A DNA stretch of 64,000 nucleotides from JAFDBW01 sp963723355 (GCA_963723355.1 CAVRQQ010000002.1:1-64000), one strand, 5' to 3'; shown: positions 26,990 to 34,588, numbered from the stretch's first letter. The notes: generated from the letters alone by a model not told the origin. Numbers and translations: made by a program.

Positions 26990-27871
26990 ATGCCGATAAA
27001 TAGCATGACAGGTTATGGTAAAGGTGAGTTCGTTTGCGACGGTCTGACTGTTACCGTCGAAATCAAGACGGTGAATCATCGCTATGCCGATATCTCGGTG
27101 AAGTTGCCGCGTACTTTCCTGAGCCTCGAAAACGGGGTGCGCAAACAGGTTGCTGCGGTGGTCGGCCGGGGCAAGGTTGACGTGTACGTCAACTACGAGC
27201 TGGCGAGCGAGGCCCAGGCTGTACCGAAGCTGAATAACGAGCTGGCAGAAGCATATCACAAGCTTTTTGTCGGGCTGGCCGGCAAGTTGAACCTGCAGGA
27301 TCGGATTTCAATCGACCACATCATCAACCAGAGGGATGTGGTCCGGGTTGAAGAGGCAGAGATCGACGAAGCGACGCTGGAGACCTGTCTCCGCTCCGCG
27401 ACGGCTGGTGCCCTGGAAAGCTTGCTTGCAATGCGCACGGCCGAAGGGGAGGAAACCCGCAAGGATATTGAGGATCGTCTCAATGTGACGGAGACCATCC
27501 TGGCGCAGATCGAACAACGGGCGCCGCAGGTGCCGGCCGAGTGGCAGGAGCGCCTGACCGAACGCCTGGAGCGTCTGCAGCAGAATGTTGAATGGGACCC
27601 GCAGAGGGTCGCGCAGGAAATCGCTGTCTATACCGACCGTTGTGACATCAGCGAAGAGATCACCCGCTTCAAGAGCCACCTGGTCCAGTTTCGCGGCATG
27701 CTCGATGATCAGGAGCCGGTCGGCCGGCGCATGGATTTCCTGGTTCAGGAGCTCAATCGTGAAGTCAACACCATGGGCTCCAAGTCCAATGACGCCGAGT
27801 TGACCACGGCGGTTGTCACATTGAAGTCGGAACTGGAAAAAATCCGCGAACAAGTGCAGAACATCGAGTAG
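26990..27871 (+). CDS. YicC family protein
   Basis: A 293-residue protein beginning PINSMTGYGKGEF, with EIKTVNHRYADISVKLPR near residue 25 and the C-terminal RMDFLVQELNREVNTMGSK. These are hallmarks of the YicC family, reported in E. coli as an endoribonuclease involved in small-RNA turnover. I choose ATG 26990, which has GGAGG six bases upstream; an earlier in-frame start at 26960 would add ten residues. It heads the yicC-gmk-rpoZ-relA block common in Desulfuromonadales. The stop codon is inside a 16-bp perfect inverted repeat. Confidence 0.9.
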   Translation: MPINSMTGYGKGEFVCDGLTVTVEIKTVNHRYADISVKLPRTFLSLENGVRKQVAAVVGRGKVDVYVNYELASEAQAVPKLNNELAEAYHKLFVGLAGKLNLQDRISIDHIINQRDVVRVEEAEIDEATLETCLRSATAGALESLLAMRTAEGEETRKDIEDRLNVTETILAQIEQRAPQVPAEWQERLTERLERLQQNVEWDPQRVAQEIAVYTDRCDISEEITRFKSHLVQFRGMLDDQEPVGRRMDFLVQELNREVNTMGSKSNDAELTTAVVTLKSELEKIREQVQNIE

Positions 27872-27898
27872 TGCCGGATTCTGGCACTACTCGATGTT
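27860..27898 (+). terminator. 16-bp perfect hairpin spanning the yicC stop codon
   Basis: Arms at 27860-27875 and 27883-27898 are exactly complementary, with a 7-nt loop. The left arm includes the last codons and TAG of yicC, so the right arm is an inverted copy of coding sequence. No T-run follows; a G-rich heptad tract starts at once. It could end transcription or protect the 3' end, but an origin by template switching is as likely. Confidence 0.55.
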
Positions 27899-27967
27899 GG
27901 GGGCTGGGGACTGGGGACTGGGGGCTGGATTAAGGCGGAGGCTGGAGACTGGGGATTGGGGGCTGGG
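27899..27967 (+). repeat. 7-nt tandem tract (GGGGACT/GGGGGCT units) after yicC
   Basis: G-rich words of 7 nt (GGGGACT, GGGGGCT, GGAGACT, GGAGGCT) repeated with a short interruption near 27930. It lies between the yicC hairpin and the four-helix-bundle gene. C-rich counterparts lie on the other side of that gene at 28388-28424 and 28599-28648. Confidence 0.85.
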
Positions 27968-28016
27968 TAGATGTAAAAAAAATCAAACTTGCAATGCTAT
28001 GAAATGGGAGGGAATT

Positions 28017-28379
28017 ATGAAATGTTATCGTGATTTGGTTGTTTGGCAGGAAGGGATTGATCTGGTGACCAATATTTATGCTTTGTCGAGAAATTTTCCC
28101 GGTGAAGAAAAATATGCATTATGCAATCAAATGCAACGTGCAGCGGTCTCTATCCCGAGCAATATTGCAGAAGGCCATACTCGCTCTTCTCGCAAAGAAT
28201 TTTTGCAGTTTTTGTCGTTCTCGCTTGGGTCTTTGGCCGAACTGGAGACGCATTTGACCATTGCCAGCAAACTGAAATATCTTGCCATCGACCGAACGGA
28301 AAATATTCTCGGGCAAACCAATTTGTTGGGCAAGCGAATCAGGAGCCTGCAAAAGTCTTTGCAAGAAAAGGTCGATTAA
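28017..28379 (+). CDS. Four-helix-bundle protein (S23 / 23S rRNA-IVS protein family)
   Basis: A 120-residue helical protein with the core QRAAVSIPSNIAEGHTRSS and GSLAELETHLTIASKL, similar along its length to the protein at 2731. RBS GGGAGGG is four bases before the ATG. Opening the frame upstream to 27894 would add a tail made of translated heptad tract (GDWGLG repeats), which I reject as the native start. Neighbours yicC and gmk are housekeeping genes with no known link to it; in related genomes a small DUF370/RemA-type gene often holds this place. G-rich tract lies before and C-rich tract after the gene. Function unknown. Confidence 0.85.
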   Translation: MKCYRDLVVWQEGIDLVTNIYALSRNFPGEEKYALCNQMQRAAVSIPSNIAEGHTRSSRKEFLQFLSFSLGSLAELETHLTIASKLKYLAIDRTENILGQTNLLGKRIRSLQKSLQEKVD

Positions 28380-28387
28380 TGCAAAAG

Positions 28388-28424
28388 CCAGCCCCCAGCC
28401 CCCAGACCCAGTCTCCGCCTCTAA
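28388..28424 (+). repeat. C-rich 7-nt tract after the four-helix-bundle gene
   Basis: CCAGCCCCCAGCCCCCAGA followed by CCCAGTCTCCGCCTC words, the complement of the G-rich words at 27899-27967. It begins 8 bases after the stop and is part of the 211-nt duplicated unit. Confidence 0.8.
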
Positions 28425-28425
28425 G

Positions 28426-28590
28426 TCGATCTCGCTGGGATCGTTGGCGGAATTAGAAACACACTTGACCATTGCCAGCAAACTGAAATATCTTGCCATC
28501 GACCGAACGGAAAATATCCTCGGGCAAACCAATTTGTTGGGCAAGCGAATAAGAAGTTTGCAGAAATCATTACAAAACAAGGCCGCTTAA
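28426..28590 (+). pseudogene. Duplicated 3' fragment of the four-helix-bundle gene
   Basis: This segment matches 28215-28379 at a constant offset of 211 nt and encodes GSLAELETHLTIASKLKYL, then AIDRTENILGQTNLLGKRI, and ends with its own stop at 28588-28590. The protein is nearly identical to the intact copy, but both ends of the DNA differ at many third positions (for example GAACTGGAGACG against GAATTAGAAACA). A simple recent duplication would not give mostly silent differences. The fragment more likely came from a diverged relative. No start codon or ribosome site suits it. Confidence 0.8.
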
Positions 28591-28598
28591 TGCAAAAG

Positions 28599-28648
28599 CC
28601 AGCCCCCAGAACCCAGTCTCCAGTCTCCGCCTCTAACCCAGCCCCCAA
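28599..28648 (+). repeat. C-rich 7-nt tract before gmk
   Basis: Second copy of the tract at 28388, again starting 8 bases after a stop, with words CAGTCTC and CAGCCCC. It ends 13 bases before the gmk start at 28662. If ATG 28590 were used, it would be translated as the N-terminus of Gmk. Confidence 0.8.
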
Positions 28649-28650
28649 AT

Positions 28651-28673
28651 CACGAAAAGGCATGCTTTTCGTG
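28651..28673 (+). promoter_or_regulatory. Hairpin with the gmk start codon in its loop
   Basis: Perfect 9-bp arms CACGAAAAG (28651-28659) and CTTTTCGTG (28665-28673) enclose a loop GCATG that contains the start of ATG 28662. The only purine-rich site, AAAAGG, is paired. The structure could restrain gmk translation; this is a reading of the sequence only. Confidence 0.45.
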
Positions 28674-29258
28674 ATTTCAGCACCATCCGGCGCCGGAAAG
28701 ACATCTATCTGTCGTGAAATTCTGAAAAAGCTGCCGAATCTTCACCAGTCGATCTCTTACACGACGCGAGCCAGGCGATCTGGTGAGCAGGACGGTGTCG
28801 ATTATCATTTCGTGACGATGAAAACCTTTCGGGAAATGGTTAATGCGGGAGCATTCCTGGAATGGGCCGAAGTGCATGGCAACTGCTATGGCACTGCACG
28901 GAGCTCTCTGGAGCAAGCGACTGCAGCGGGTGCGGACATCCTCCTGGATATCGACTTCCAGGGTGCGGAGCAACTGCGAAACAGCGGGCTTGACGGGGTC
29001 TTTATCTTCATCCTGCCGCCGGATATGAAGGAACTGCGCAAGCGCCTGGATACCCGCAACACGGATGATGCCCAGGTCATCGAGCGCCGGATGAAAAATG
29101 CTGTCGATGAAATTGCCGAGGCCGTCAAGTTTGATTACCTGGTTGTTAACGATGTGCTTGAGGAAGCGGTGGAGAAAATCGTCGCAATCATGAAAGCCGA
29201 AACCGCCCGGACAAAACGGGTCATCGATACCCTGTCTGAAGAATTCGGCTTGAAATAA
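28662..29258 (+). CDS. gmk: Guanylate kinase
   Basis: A 198-residue kinase starting MLFVISAPSGAGKTSICRE, with the P-loop SGAGKT, then SISYTTRARRSGEQDGVDY and DIDFQGAEQLR. It phosphorylates GMP to GDP and is essential. The ATG at 28662 gives the usual length. An upstream in-frame ATG at 28590 would add 24 residues encoded by C-rich tract and is unlikely. There is no good Shine-Dalgarno: the tract occupies that position and AAAAGG is one base from the ATG. It is followed by rpoZ and relA/spoT, which links GMP supply, RNA polymerase and ppGpp control as in related bacteria. Confidence 0.95.
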   Translation: MLFVISAPSGAGKTSICREILKKLPNLHQSISYTTRARRSGEQDGVDYHFVTMKTFREMVNAGAFLEWAEVHGNCYGTARSSLEQATAAGADILLDIDFQGAEQLRNSGLDGVFIFILPPDMKELRKRLDTRNTDDAQVIERRMKNAVDEIAEAVKFDYLVVNDVLEEAVEKIVAIMKAETARTKRVIDTLSEEFGLK

Positions 29259-29351
29259 TTCCGATTGCCGTATATCTTAACAGTCTTATGTACCTGAGTC
29301 GTTCACCGGTATCGATATTTAAACACATTAATTTATAATCAGGAGTAAAGC

Positions 29352-29558
29352 ATGGCACGTATCACAGTTGAAGATTGTTTACACGAAGTACCCAATCGCT
29401 TTCTGCTGGTCATGGTCGCGACCAAGCGTGCCAAGCAGCTGTTCAAAGGCGCTGAACCGTTGATCGAGAACAAGTCAAAGAACCGCAACGTGGTCCTGGC
29501 CCTGCGGGAAATTGCCGCCGGCAAGGTGGACTTTGAAATCCCGGCCCGAAAGCCCTGA
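29352..29558 (+). CDS. rpoZ: RNA polymerase omega subunit
   Basis: A 68-residue protein starting MARITVEDCLHEVPNRFLL with VATKRAKQL and NKSKNRNVVLALREIAAGK, the complete omega core. It helps fold beta-prime into RNA polymerase and in many bacteria forms part of a ppGpp site. RBS AGGAG precedes the ATG by seven bases. The 93-bp gap from gmk has no clear promoter. A strong hairpin terminator or attenuator lies between it and relA/spoT. Confidence 0.96.
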   Translation: MARITVEDCLHEVPNRFLLVMVATKRAKQLFKGAEPLIENKSKNRNVVLALREIAAGKVDFEIPARKP

Positions 29559-29604
29559 CCGGTTGTTGTGCACGGTCTCCTGATGGAGCCGACTGAAAAG
29601 TTTA

Positions 29605-29637
29605 CGATGCCGGCCAGTGATGGCCGGCATCGCTTTT
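29605..29637 (+). terminator. Hairpin terminator/attenuator between rpoZ and relA
   Basis: Perfect 12-bp arms CGATGCCGGCCA (29605-29616) and TGGCCGGCATCG (29621-29632), loop GTGA, followed by CTTTT. The short T-run suggests partial termination, allowing some reading into relA/spoT. Confidence 0.7.
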
Positions 29638-29665
29638 GTGTGCACCCTGCACTGATCTGAACAGC

Positions 29666-31825
29666 ATGATTCGTCTCGACGACATCCTCGAAGCTATCCG
29701 TGCTTATCACGCCGCCGCCGACCTGGACGCTGTGCGAAAGGCATACGTCTATTCTGCCAAGGTCCACCAGGGGCAGATGCGCCTCTCCGGCGATCCGTAC
29801 ATGACCCATCCCATGGAAGTGGCTTTCATCCTCACGCGTCTGAGGATGGATGTGCCGACCGTGGTCACCGGCCTGCTGCACGACACTCTTGAGGATACCC
29901 TCTCTACGGAAGAGGAATTGCGCCAGCTGTTCGGTAGCGAAGTGACCGAAATGGTTGACGGCGTCACCAAGATCAGCAAAATCACCTTCAAAACCAGTGA
30001 AGAGCGCCAGGCGGAAAATTTTCGCAAGATGCTGCTGGCGATGGCGAGAGATATTCGTGTCATCCTGGTCAAATTGGCTGACCGGTTGCACAACATGCGC
30101 ACTCTCGACTATCAACCGGAGGAGCGCCGTCAAAGAATTGCCAGGGAAACCGCCGATATTTATGCGCCGCTGGCAAACCGGCTCGGTATCAGCTGGATCA
30201 AAAGTGAGCTCGAAGACCTTTCTCTCAGGTACCTGGAGCCTGTGATTTACAAAGATCTTGCCAAGAAGGTCGAGCAACACCGCCGTCAATCCGGCAACTA
30301 CGTAGCGGACCTGAAAAAGCGTCTCGACGAGATATTAAAAGAGCATGAAATCGATGGCCATATCCAGGGACGTTTCAAGCATATCTGTTCGATTCACAAC
30401 AAGATCATCAAGCAGAATATTGATTTTGACGAGATTCATGACCTGATTGCCTTCCGCATCATCGTGCCGACAATCCGTGACTGTTATGCCATGCTCGGGG
30501 CGATCCATTCGTCCTGGAAGCCTGTGCCGGGCCGTTTCAAGGATTTTATCGCCATGCCCAAGGCCAATATGTACCAGTCCCTGCACACTACCGTGTTCGG
30601 GCCGGCCGGCCAGCGCATGGAGGTGCAGATCCGCACCGAAGAAATGCACCGGGTCGCAGAGGAAGGGATCGCGGCGCACTGGAAGTACAAGGAGGGCAGG
30701 GCCTCAAAACGTACCGAGGATGGCCGTTTCGGCTGGCTCCGGCAAATGCTCGAGTGGCAGAAAGAACTCAAGGATTCGAGTGAGTTCATGTCATCCGTAA
30801 AGGTCGACCTGTTCCCGGAAGAAGTCTATGTGTTCACGCCGAACGGTGATGTCAAGGAGTTGCCTAAACAGAGCACGCCGATTGACTTTGCCTACAGCGT
30901 TCATTCCGATGTCGGCCACCACTGTTCCGGGGCCAAGGTCAACGGCCGGCTAATGCCGTTGCGGACCGAGCTGAAGAATGGCGATATTGTCGAAATCATC
31001 ACGTCGACCAGCCAGACACCGAGTAAGGACTGGTTGAAGTTCGTCAAGACCTCGAAGGCCAAGAACCGGATCCGTAACTGGGTCAAGGACCAGGAGCGTC
31101 AGCAGAGCCTTGACCTGGGACGTGATCTGCTTGAAAAAGAGCTGCGCAAGTACGGCTTCAGTTTTAATCGTGCGGTCAACCTGGATGCCATGAAAGAGAC
31201 CCTGTCAGGTCTCGGTTTCCGTTCTGTTGAAGACCTGCAGGCAGCTGTCGGCTACGGCAAGGTAACCTGCAACCAGGTGCTGTCGAGGCTTATTCCTGAA
31301 CAATTCAAGGCTGAAGCACCCAAGCCGAGTCGTCTCAGTCAGGTTCTCGGAAAGATTCGCAAAAAACCTGTCGACGCAATCAACGTTCAGGGCCTCGAAG
31401 ATATCCTGGTGCGCTTTTCCAAATGCTGCAGCCCTTTGCCCGGTGATGAAATTATCGGCTTTATCTCCCAGGGGCAGGGTGTGACGGTGCATGCAGCAGA
31501 CTGTCCAAGGGTTCTCGAGACAGATCCCGAGCGGCGTATCGAGGTGTCTTGGAACCGCCAGAAGGGGGCAACCCGGCCGGTCAAGATCCGGGTGTACAGC
31601 CTGGATCAGAAAGGCATCCTGGCAGCGACCACCAAGGTGATTACCAAGTGCGAATCAAACATCCTGCGTGCCAGCGCCTATTCTACCAACGATGGCCGGG
31701 GGGTTCTGAATTTCGAGGTGGATGTCCAGGATGTCCAGCATCTGAATCGCGTTATGGAGGCCATTCAGAAGGTCAAAGGTGTTTTGCAGGTGGAGAGGAT
31801 CAAGAGTGGGCGGAAAGCCAGGTAA
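29666..31825 (+). CDS. Bifunctional (p)ppGpp synthetase/hydrolase, Rel/SpoT type
   Basis: A 719-residue stringent-response enzyme. The HD hydrolase domain has MTHPMEVAFIL and LLHDTLEDT, with the HD pair and ED pair intact, so hydrolysis is expected. The synthetase domain has YQSLHTTVFGPAGQRMEVQ, then TGS (VYVFTPNGDVKELPKQSTP), a helical/zinc-finger-like region with VRFSKCCSPLPGDEIIGFI, and a C-terminal ACT domain. I start at ATG 29666; an in-frame GTG at 29636 lies in the terminator tail. It sets ppGpp levels on starvation. Heptad tracts follow its stop. Confidence 0.95.
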   Translation: MIRLDDILEAIRAYHAAADLDAVRKAYVYSAKVHQGQMRLSGDPYMTHPMEVAFILTRLRMDVPTVVTGLLHDTLEDTLSTEEELRQLFGSEVTEMVDGVTKISKITFKTSEERQAENFRKMLLAMARDIRVILVKLADRLHNMRTLDYQPEERRQRIARETADIYAPLANRLGISWIKSELEDLSLRYLEPVIYKDLAKKVEQHRRQSGNYVADLKKRLDEILKEHEIDGHIQGRFKHICSIHNKIIKQNIDFDEIHDLIAFRIIVPTIRDCYAMLGAIHSSWKPVPGRFKDFIAMPKANMYQSLHTTVFGPAGQRMEVQIRTEEMHRVAEEGIAAHWKYKEGRASKRTEDGRFGWLRQMLEWQKELKDSSEFMSSVKVDLFPEEVYVFTPNGDVKELPKQSTPIDFAYSVHSDVGHHCSGAKVNGRLMPLRTELKNGDIVEIITSTSQTPSKDWLKFVKTSKAKNRIRNWVKDQERQQSLDLGRDLLEKELRKYGFSFNRAVNLDAMKETLSGLGFRSVEDLQAAVGYGKVTCNQVLSRLIPEQFKAEAPKPSRLSQVLGKIRKKPVDAINVQGLEDILVRFSKCCSPLPGDEIIGFISQGQGVTVHAADCPRVLETDPERRIEVSWNRQKGATRPVKIRVYSLDQKGILAATTKVITKCESNILRASAYSTNDGRGVLNFEVDVQDVQHLNRVMEAIQKVKGVLQVERIKSGRKAR

Positions 31826-31833
31826 GGGCGGCA

Positions 31834-31914
31834 GCTGGGGGTTGGAGGCTGGGGACTGTTAAATGCGGGGACTGTTAAAGGCGGGGGCTGGGGACTAGGG
31901 GCTGGGGACTGGTT
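31834..31914 (+). repeat. G-rich 7-nt tract after relA/spoT
   Basis: Words GGGGACT, GGGGGCT and GGAGGCT, with two units broken by GTTAAA. It runs directly into a tract of a different word family at 31916, so two families abut in one gap. Confidence 0.8.
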
Positions 31915-31915
31915 A

Positions 31916-32026
31916 CTGATCACCGATCACTCATCACGGCTTATTTGTCACGGCCTGTTCATCACGGTTTATTTGTCACGGCTTTTTTGTTACGGTTCAC
32001 CGATCACCGATCACTCTGTTACGAAC
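31916..32026 (+). repeat. TCACGG/GATCACC 7-nt tract before the ABC permease
   Basis: GATCACC units, then TCACGG words every 7 or 14 nt separated by TTATTTG or similar 7-mers, then GATCACC units again. It fills the gap up to about 20 bases before the next start. No terminator or promoter is evident in it. Confidence 0.8.
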
Positions 32027-32048
32027 CATTAACCGAACACATCTGATT

Positions 32049-33023
32049 ATGCTGACTTATCTCGCCAAACGCCTGCTCATGATGATCCCCCTGCTGATCG
32101 GTATCACGCTGATCAGTTTCGTGGTCATTCATCTGGCGCCCGGTGAGCCGACTGACATGCAGACCGACCTGAACCCGAAATCGAGTGTCGAAATGCGTGA
32201 CCGGCTGCGTGAACGCTACAATCTCGACAAGCCACTCCATGTACAGTACGGGCTCTGGCTGAAACAGGTCGCCACGCTGGACTTCGGCGAGTCGTTCGCC
32301 CAGGATAACCGCCCGGTTCTCGTCAAGGTCCGCGAACGCATGCCGATTACCATTCTGATCAACGTGCTGTCGATTGTGGTCATCCTGGCCGTGTCGGTGC
32401 CGATCGGCATTCTCTCCGCGGTGCGAAGAAATTCGATGTTCGACCGCGGGACAACGATCTTTGTCTTCCTCGGTTTTGCCATGCCGTCATTCTGGCTGGC
32501 GTTGTTGATGATGGATTACTTCGGCGTCAGGCTGGGACTCTTGCCGGTCGCCGGGCTGAAGTCGATTGGCTACGACTACCTGAGTCCTGCGGGCCAGGTC
32601 TGGGACATGACCCGGCACCTGATCCTGCCGATTTTCATCTCTGCGTTTGGCGGGCTGGCAGGGTTTTCGCGTTACATGCGGTCGAATATGCTGGAGGTCA
32701 TCCGCCAGGACTATATCCTGACGGCCCGGGCCAAGGGGCTGTCAGAGAGAGTTGTCATCTACAAACATGCCCTGCGCAACGCTCTCCTGCCGGTGATTAC
32801 CATCCTTGGCCTTTCCGTCCCCGGCCTGATCGGCGGCAGTGTGATCTTCGAAACGATCTTCGCCATCCCCGGTATGGGCAAACTCTTCTATGATGGCGTC
32901 ATGATGCGCGATTATCCCCTGATCATGGGAATCCTGGTGATCGGTGCGGTGTTGACGCTGGTCGGCAACCTGCTGGCTGATATCAGCTACGCAATTGCCG
33001 ACCCGCGGATTCGCAAGGGGTAG
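32049..33023 (+). CDS. ABC transporter permease, DppB/OppB type (orphan)
   Basis: A 324-residue inner-membrane protein with six predicted helices. It has TYLAKRLLMMIPLLIGITL at the N-terminus, LDFGESFAQDNRPV, and the EAA-loop region TARAKGLSERVVIYKHALR, typical of peptide/nickel-type permeases. Such permeases work with a second permease, two ATPases and a binding protein. None of these are next to it: the neighbouring gene points the other way. It may use partners encoded elsewhere. The C-terminus ADPRIRKG is the normal family ending, so it is not truncated. Confidence 0.88.
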   Translation: MLTYLAKRLLMMIPLLIGITLISFVVIHLAPGEPTDMQTDLNPKSSVEMRDRLRERYNLDKPLHVQYGLWLKQVATLDFGESFAQDNRPVLVKVRERMPITILINVLSIVVILAVSVPIGILSAVRRNSMFDRGTTIFVFLGFAMPSFWLALLMMDYFGVRLGLLPVAGLKSIGYDYLSPAGQVWDMTRHLILPIFISAFGGLAGFSRYMRSNMLEVIRQDYILTARAKGLSERVVIYKHALRNALLPVITILGLSVPGLIGGSVIFETIFAIPGMGKLFYDGVMMRDYPLIMGILVIGAVLTLVGNLLADISYAIADPRIRKG

Positions 33024-33026
33024 CTG

Positions 33027-34313
33027 TCAGCTCTCAGCCTGCAGCCTGCCTTTCTCAACGTCTACTCCCAATAGCAGTGCAACCCCCACGACAAAAAACA
33101 GCGCCAGGGCCAGAATTGCCAAACGGTTTGACCCGGTCATGTCTATGAACAGGGCGAAGGTGAGGGGACCGAAGATCGAGGCGAACTTCGAGCTGATTGC
33201 GTAGAAGCCGAAAAACTCGGCACTGCGCTTTTTCGGCACCAGGCTCGAGAAGAGTGAGCGGCTCAGCGCCTGGCTGCCGCCAAGGACTATGGCGACTGCG
33301 AAACCGAGCATCCAGAATTCAACGGCGCTCCGCATGATCGAAGCGTAGACGGTAATTGCGGTAAACAGCACAAGACTTGCCAGAATCGCCCGCTTGGTGT
33401 TGAAGCGTCCGGCCAGGCGCGCAAAGAGTAATGCGCCGGGCATGGCGACGAACTGGATCATCAGAAAGCAGCCCAGGATCGTACCGGTACTCAAGCCCAA
33501 CTCTTCACGGGCAAAAATCGCTGAGACTGCGATGATCGTCTGGATGCCGTCATTGTAGAGCAGAAAAGCAATCAGGAAGCGGCCGAGGTGGCGATATTGA
33601 CGCAGGTCGGCCAAAGCCCTGAGATAATCACCTGGCGTACGCAGCGCATGCTGAGCGCCGACAGAGACCGGAACACCCTTGAGCCTGGTCAATGCCGGCA
33701 GCGCAAACCCGAGCCACCAGACACCGGTCAGCAGGAAACCGATTCGGCTGGCCATGCCTTTGTCAGGGATGCCGAACATCATGTGCTGCTGGATAAGCAG
33801 GAAGACGATCAGCAGCATCAGGCCGCCACCAATGTAACCCAGGGCAAAGCCGCGTGCCGAGAGCCGGTCTGCCTCATGGCCCTGGGCCAGGTCGGGCAGG
33901 TAGGCGTTGTAAAAGATGTTGCCCGAGGCAAAGCCGATATTGCCGAGGATAAACAGGGCCGCCGCCAGCAGGTAACGGCCGGGGCCGGCGAAAAAGAGCC
34001 CGCAGGTGGCAAGAGACCCAAGCAGGCAGAAGATGATCAGCAGCCGCCGTCGCCAGCCTCTACGGTCGGCAAGGTTGCCGAGACCCGGCGCGGTAATCGC
34101 CACACAAGCCATGGAGAATGAAACGATATAGCCCCACAGGGCTGTTGCGGCGACCGGTCTCGAACTCCAGAAAACATCGGCCCCTTGAGCAGGGACCAGG
34201 CTGGCAAAGTAGACTGGCAGCACCGCTGCCAGAACGACTGTGGCAAATGCCGAATTGGCCCAGTCGTAGATGCACCAGCCCAGCTGCGCCTTATTGATGT
34301 TGTTTTGGCTCAA
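33027..34313 (-). CDS. MFS transporter, UMF1/Atg22-like
   Basis: A 428-residue carrier with about twelve hydrophobic helices. It opens NKAQLGWCIYDWANSAFAT, the signature of the UMF1 group that includes Atg22 homologues, and has LGNLADRRGWRRRLL, the MFS loop 2-3 motif. Some eukaryotic relatives export amino acids from vacuoles, but bacterial substrates are not established. The start ATG overlaps the stop of the upstream YkgJ-type gene by four bases. The stop lies 4 bases from that of the converging permease gene. A small cytosolic redox or metal partner upstream suggests joint regulation. Confidence 0.85.
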   Translation of the reverse strand: MSQNNINKAQLGWCIYDWANSAFATVVLAAVLPVYFASLVPAQGADVFWSSRPVAATALWGYIVSFSMACVAITAPGLGNLADRRGWRRRLLIIFCLLGSLATCGLFFAGPGRYLLAAALFILGNIGFASGNIFYNAYLPDLAQGHEADRLSARGFALGYIGGGLMLLIVFLLIQQHMMFGIPDKGMASRIGFLLTGVWWLGFALPALTRLKGVPVSVGAQHALRTPGDYLRALADLRQYRHLGRFLIAFLLYNDGIQTIIAVSAIFAREELGLSTGTILGCFLMIQFVAMPGALLFARLAGRFNTKRAILASLVLFTAITVYASIMRSAVEFWMLGFAVAIVLGGSQALSRSLFSSLVPKKRSAEFFGFYAISSKFASIFGPLTFALFIDMTGSNRLAILALALFFVVGVALLLGVDVEKGRLQAES

Positions 34314-34588
34314 GTTTTTTCGCGTTTCGCGTCCTTCGTCCCGCGTCCCGGACTTTCACGGTACGCGCAACTCTCAGGCAGCCAGTCTACCTGGCTGACT
34401 ATCTGCGGCGTCAACTTGACGCATCCTTCGCCAACCTTCAGGCGTTTGTGGTAAACACGGCACTCTCTGCTGACAATGTCCAGGTGTTGGCAGGGGATTC
34501 TGGTCGTCGTGAAGCGCCCGCTCTTGTCGACAGATTTTTCGAAACAGCAGAGGCCGCAGCGCAGGCAGATGTCTTCCCAGCGGTTCAT
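34310..34588 (-). CDS. YkgJ-type cysteine-cluster protein
   Basis: A 92-residue protein starting NRWEDICLRCGLCCFEK, with the CxxCGxCC cluster, then CQHLDIVSRECRVYHKR and later Cys. This is the zinc/iron-sulfur chelate family (UPF0153/YkgJ); the bound metal and role are not settled. The last 14 residues, SPGRGTKDAKREKT, are translated heptad tract and replace the natural C-terminus. Start and stop overlap both neighbours by four bases, so the three reverse-strand genes are translationally coupled. Confidence 0.8.
   Translation of the reverse strand: MNRWEDICLRCGLCCFEKSVDKSGRFTTTRIPCQHLDIVSRECRVYHKRLKVGEGCVKLTPQIVSQVDWLPESCAYRESPGRGTKDAKREKT
34316..34353 (-). repeat. 7-nt tract forming the C-terminus of the YkgJ-type protein
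   Basis: On the plus strand the words are TTTCGCG, TTTCGCG, TCCTTCG, TCCCGCG, TCCCGG. On the minus strand they encode the Lys/Arg/Gly-rich tail of the YkgJ-type protein. Related words occur at 1894, 42940 and 43052. Confidence 0.75.

Noticed and set aside
27894..28016. Longer start of the second four-helix-bundle protein at 27894
   Set aside because: The added residues are translated tract; GGGAGGG and ATG 28017 give the same length as the paralogue.
27899..28648. CRISPR array around the four-helix-bundle gene
   Set aside because: Units are 7 nt without spacers of fixed length; no cas gene is present.
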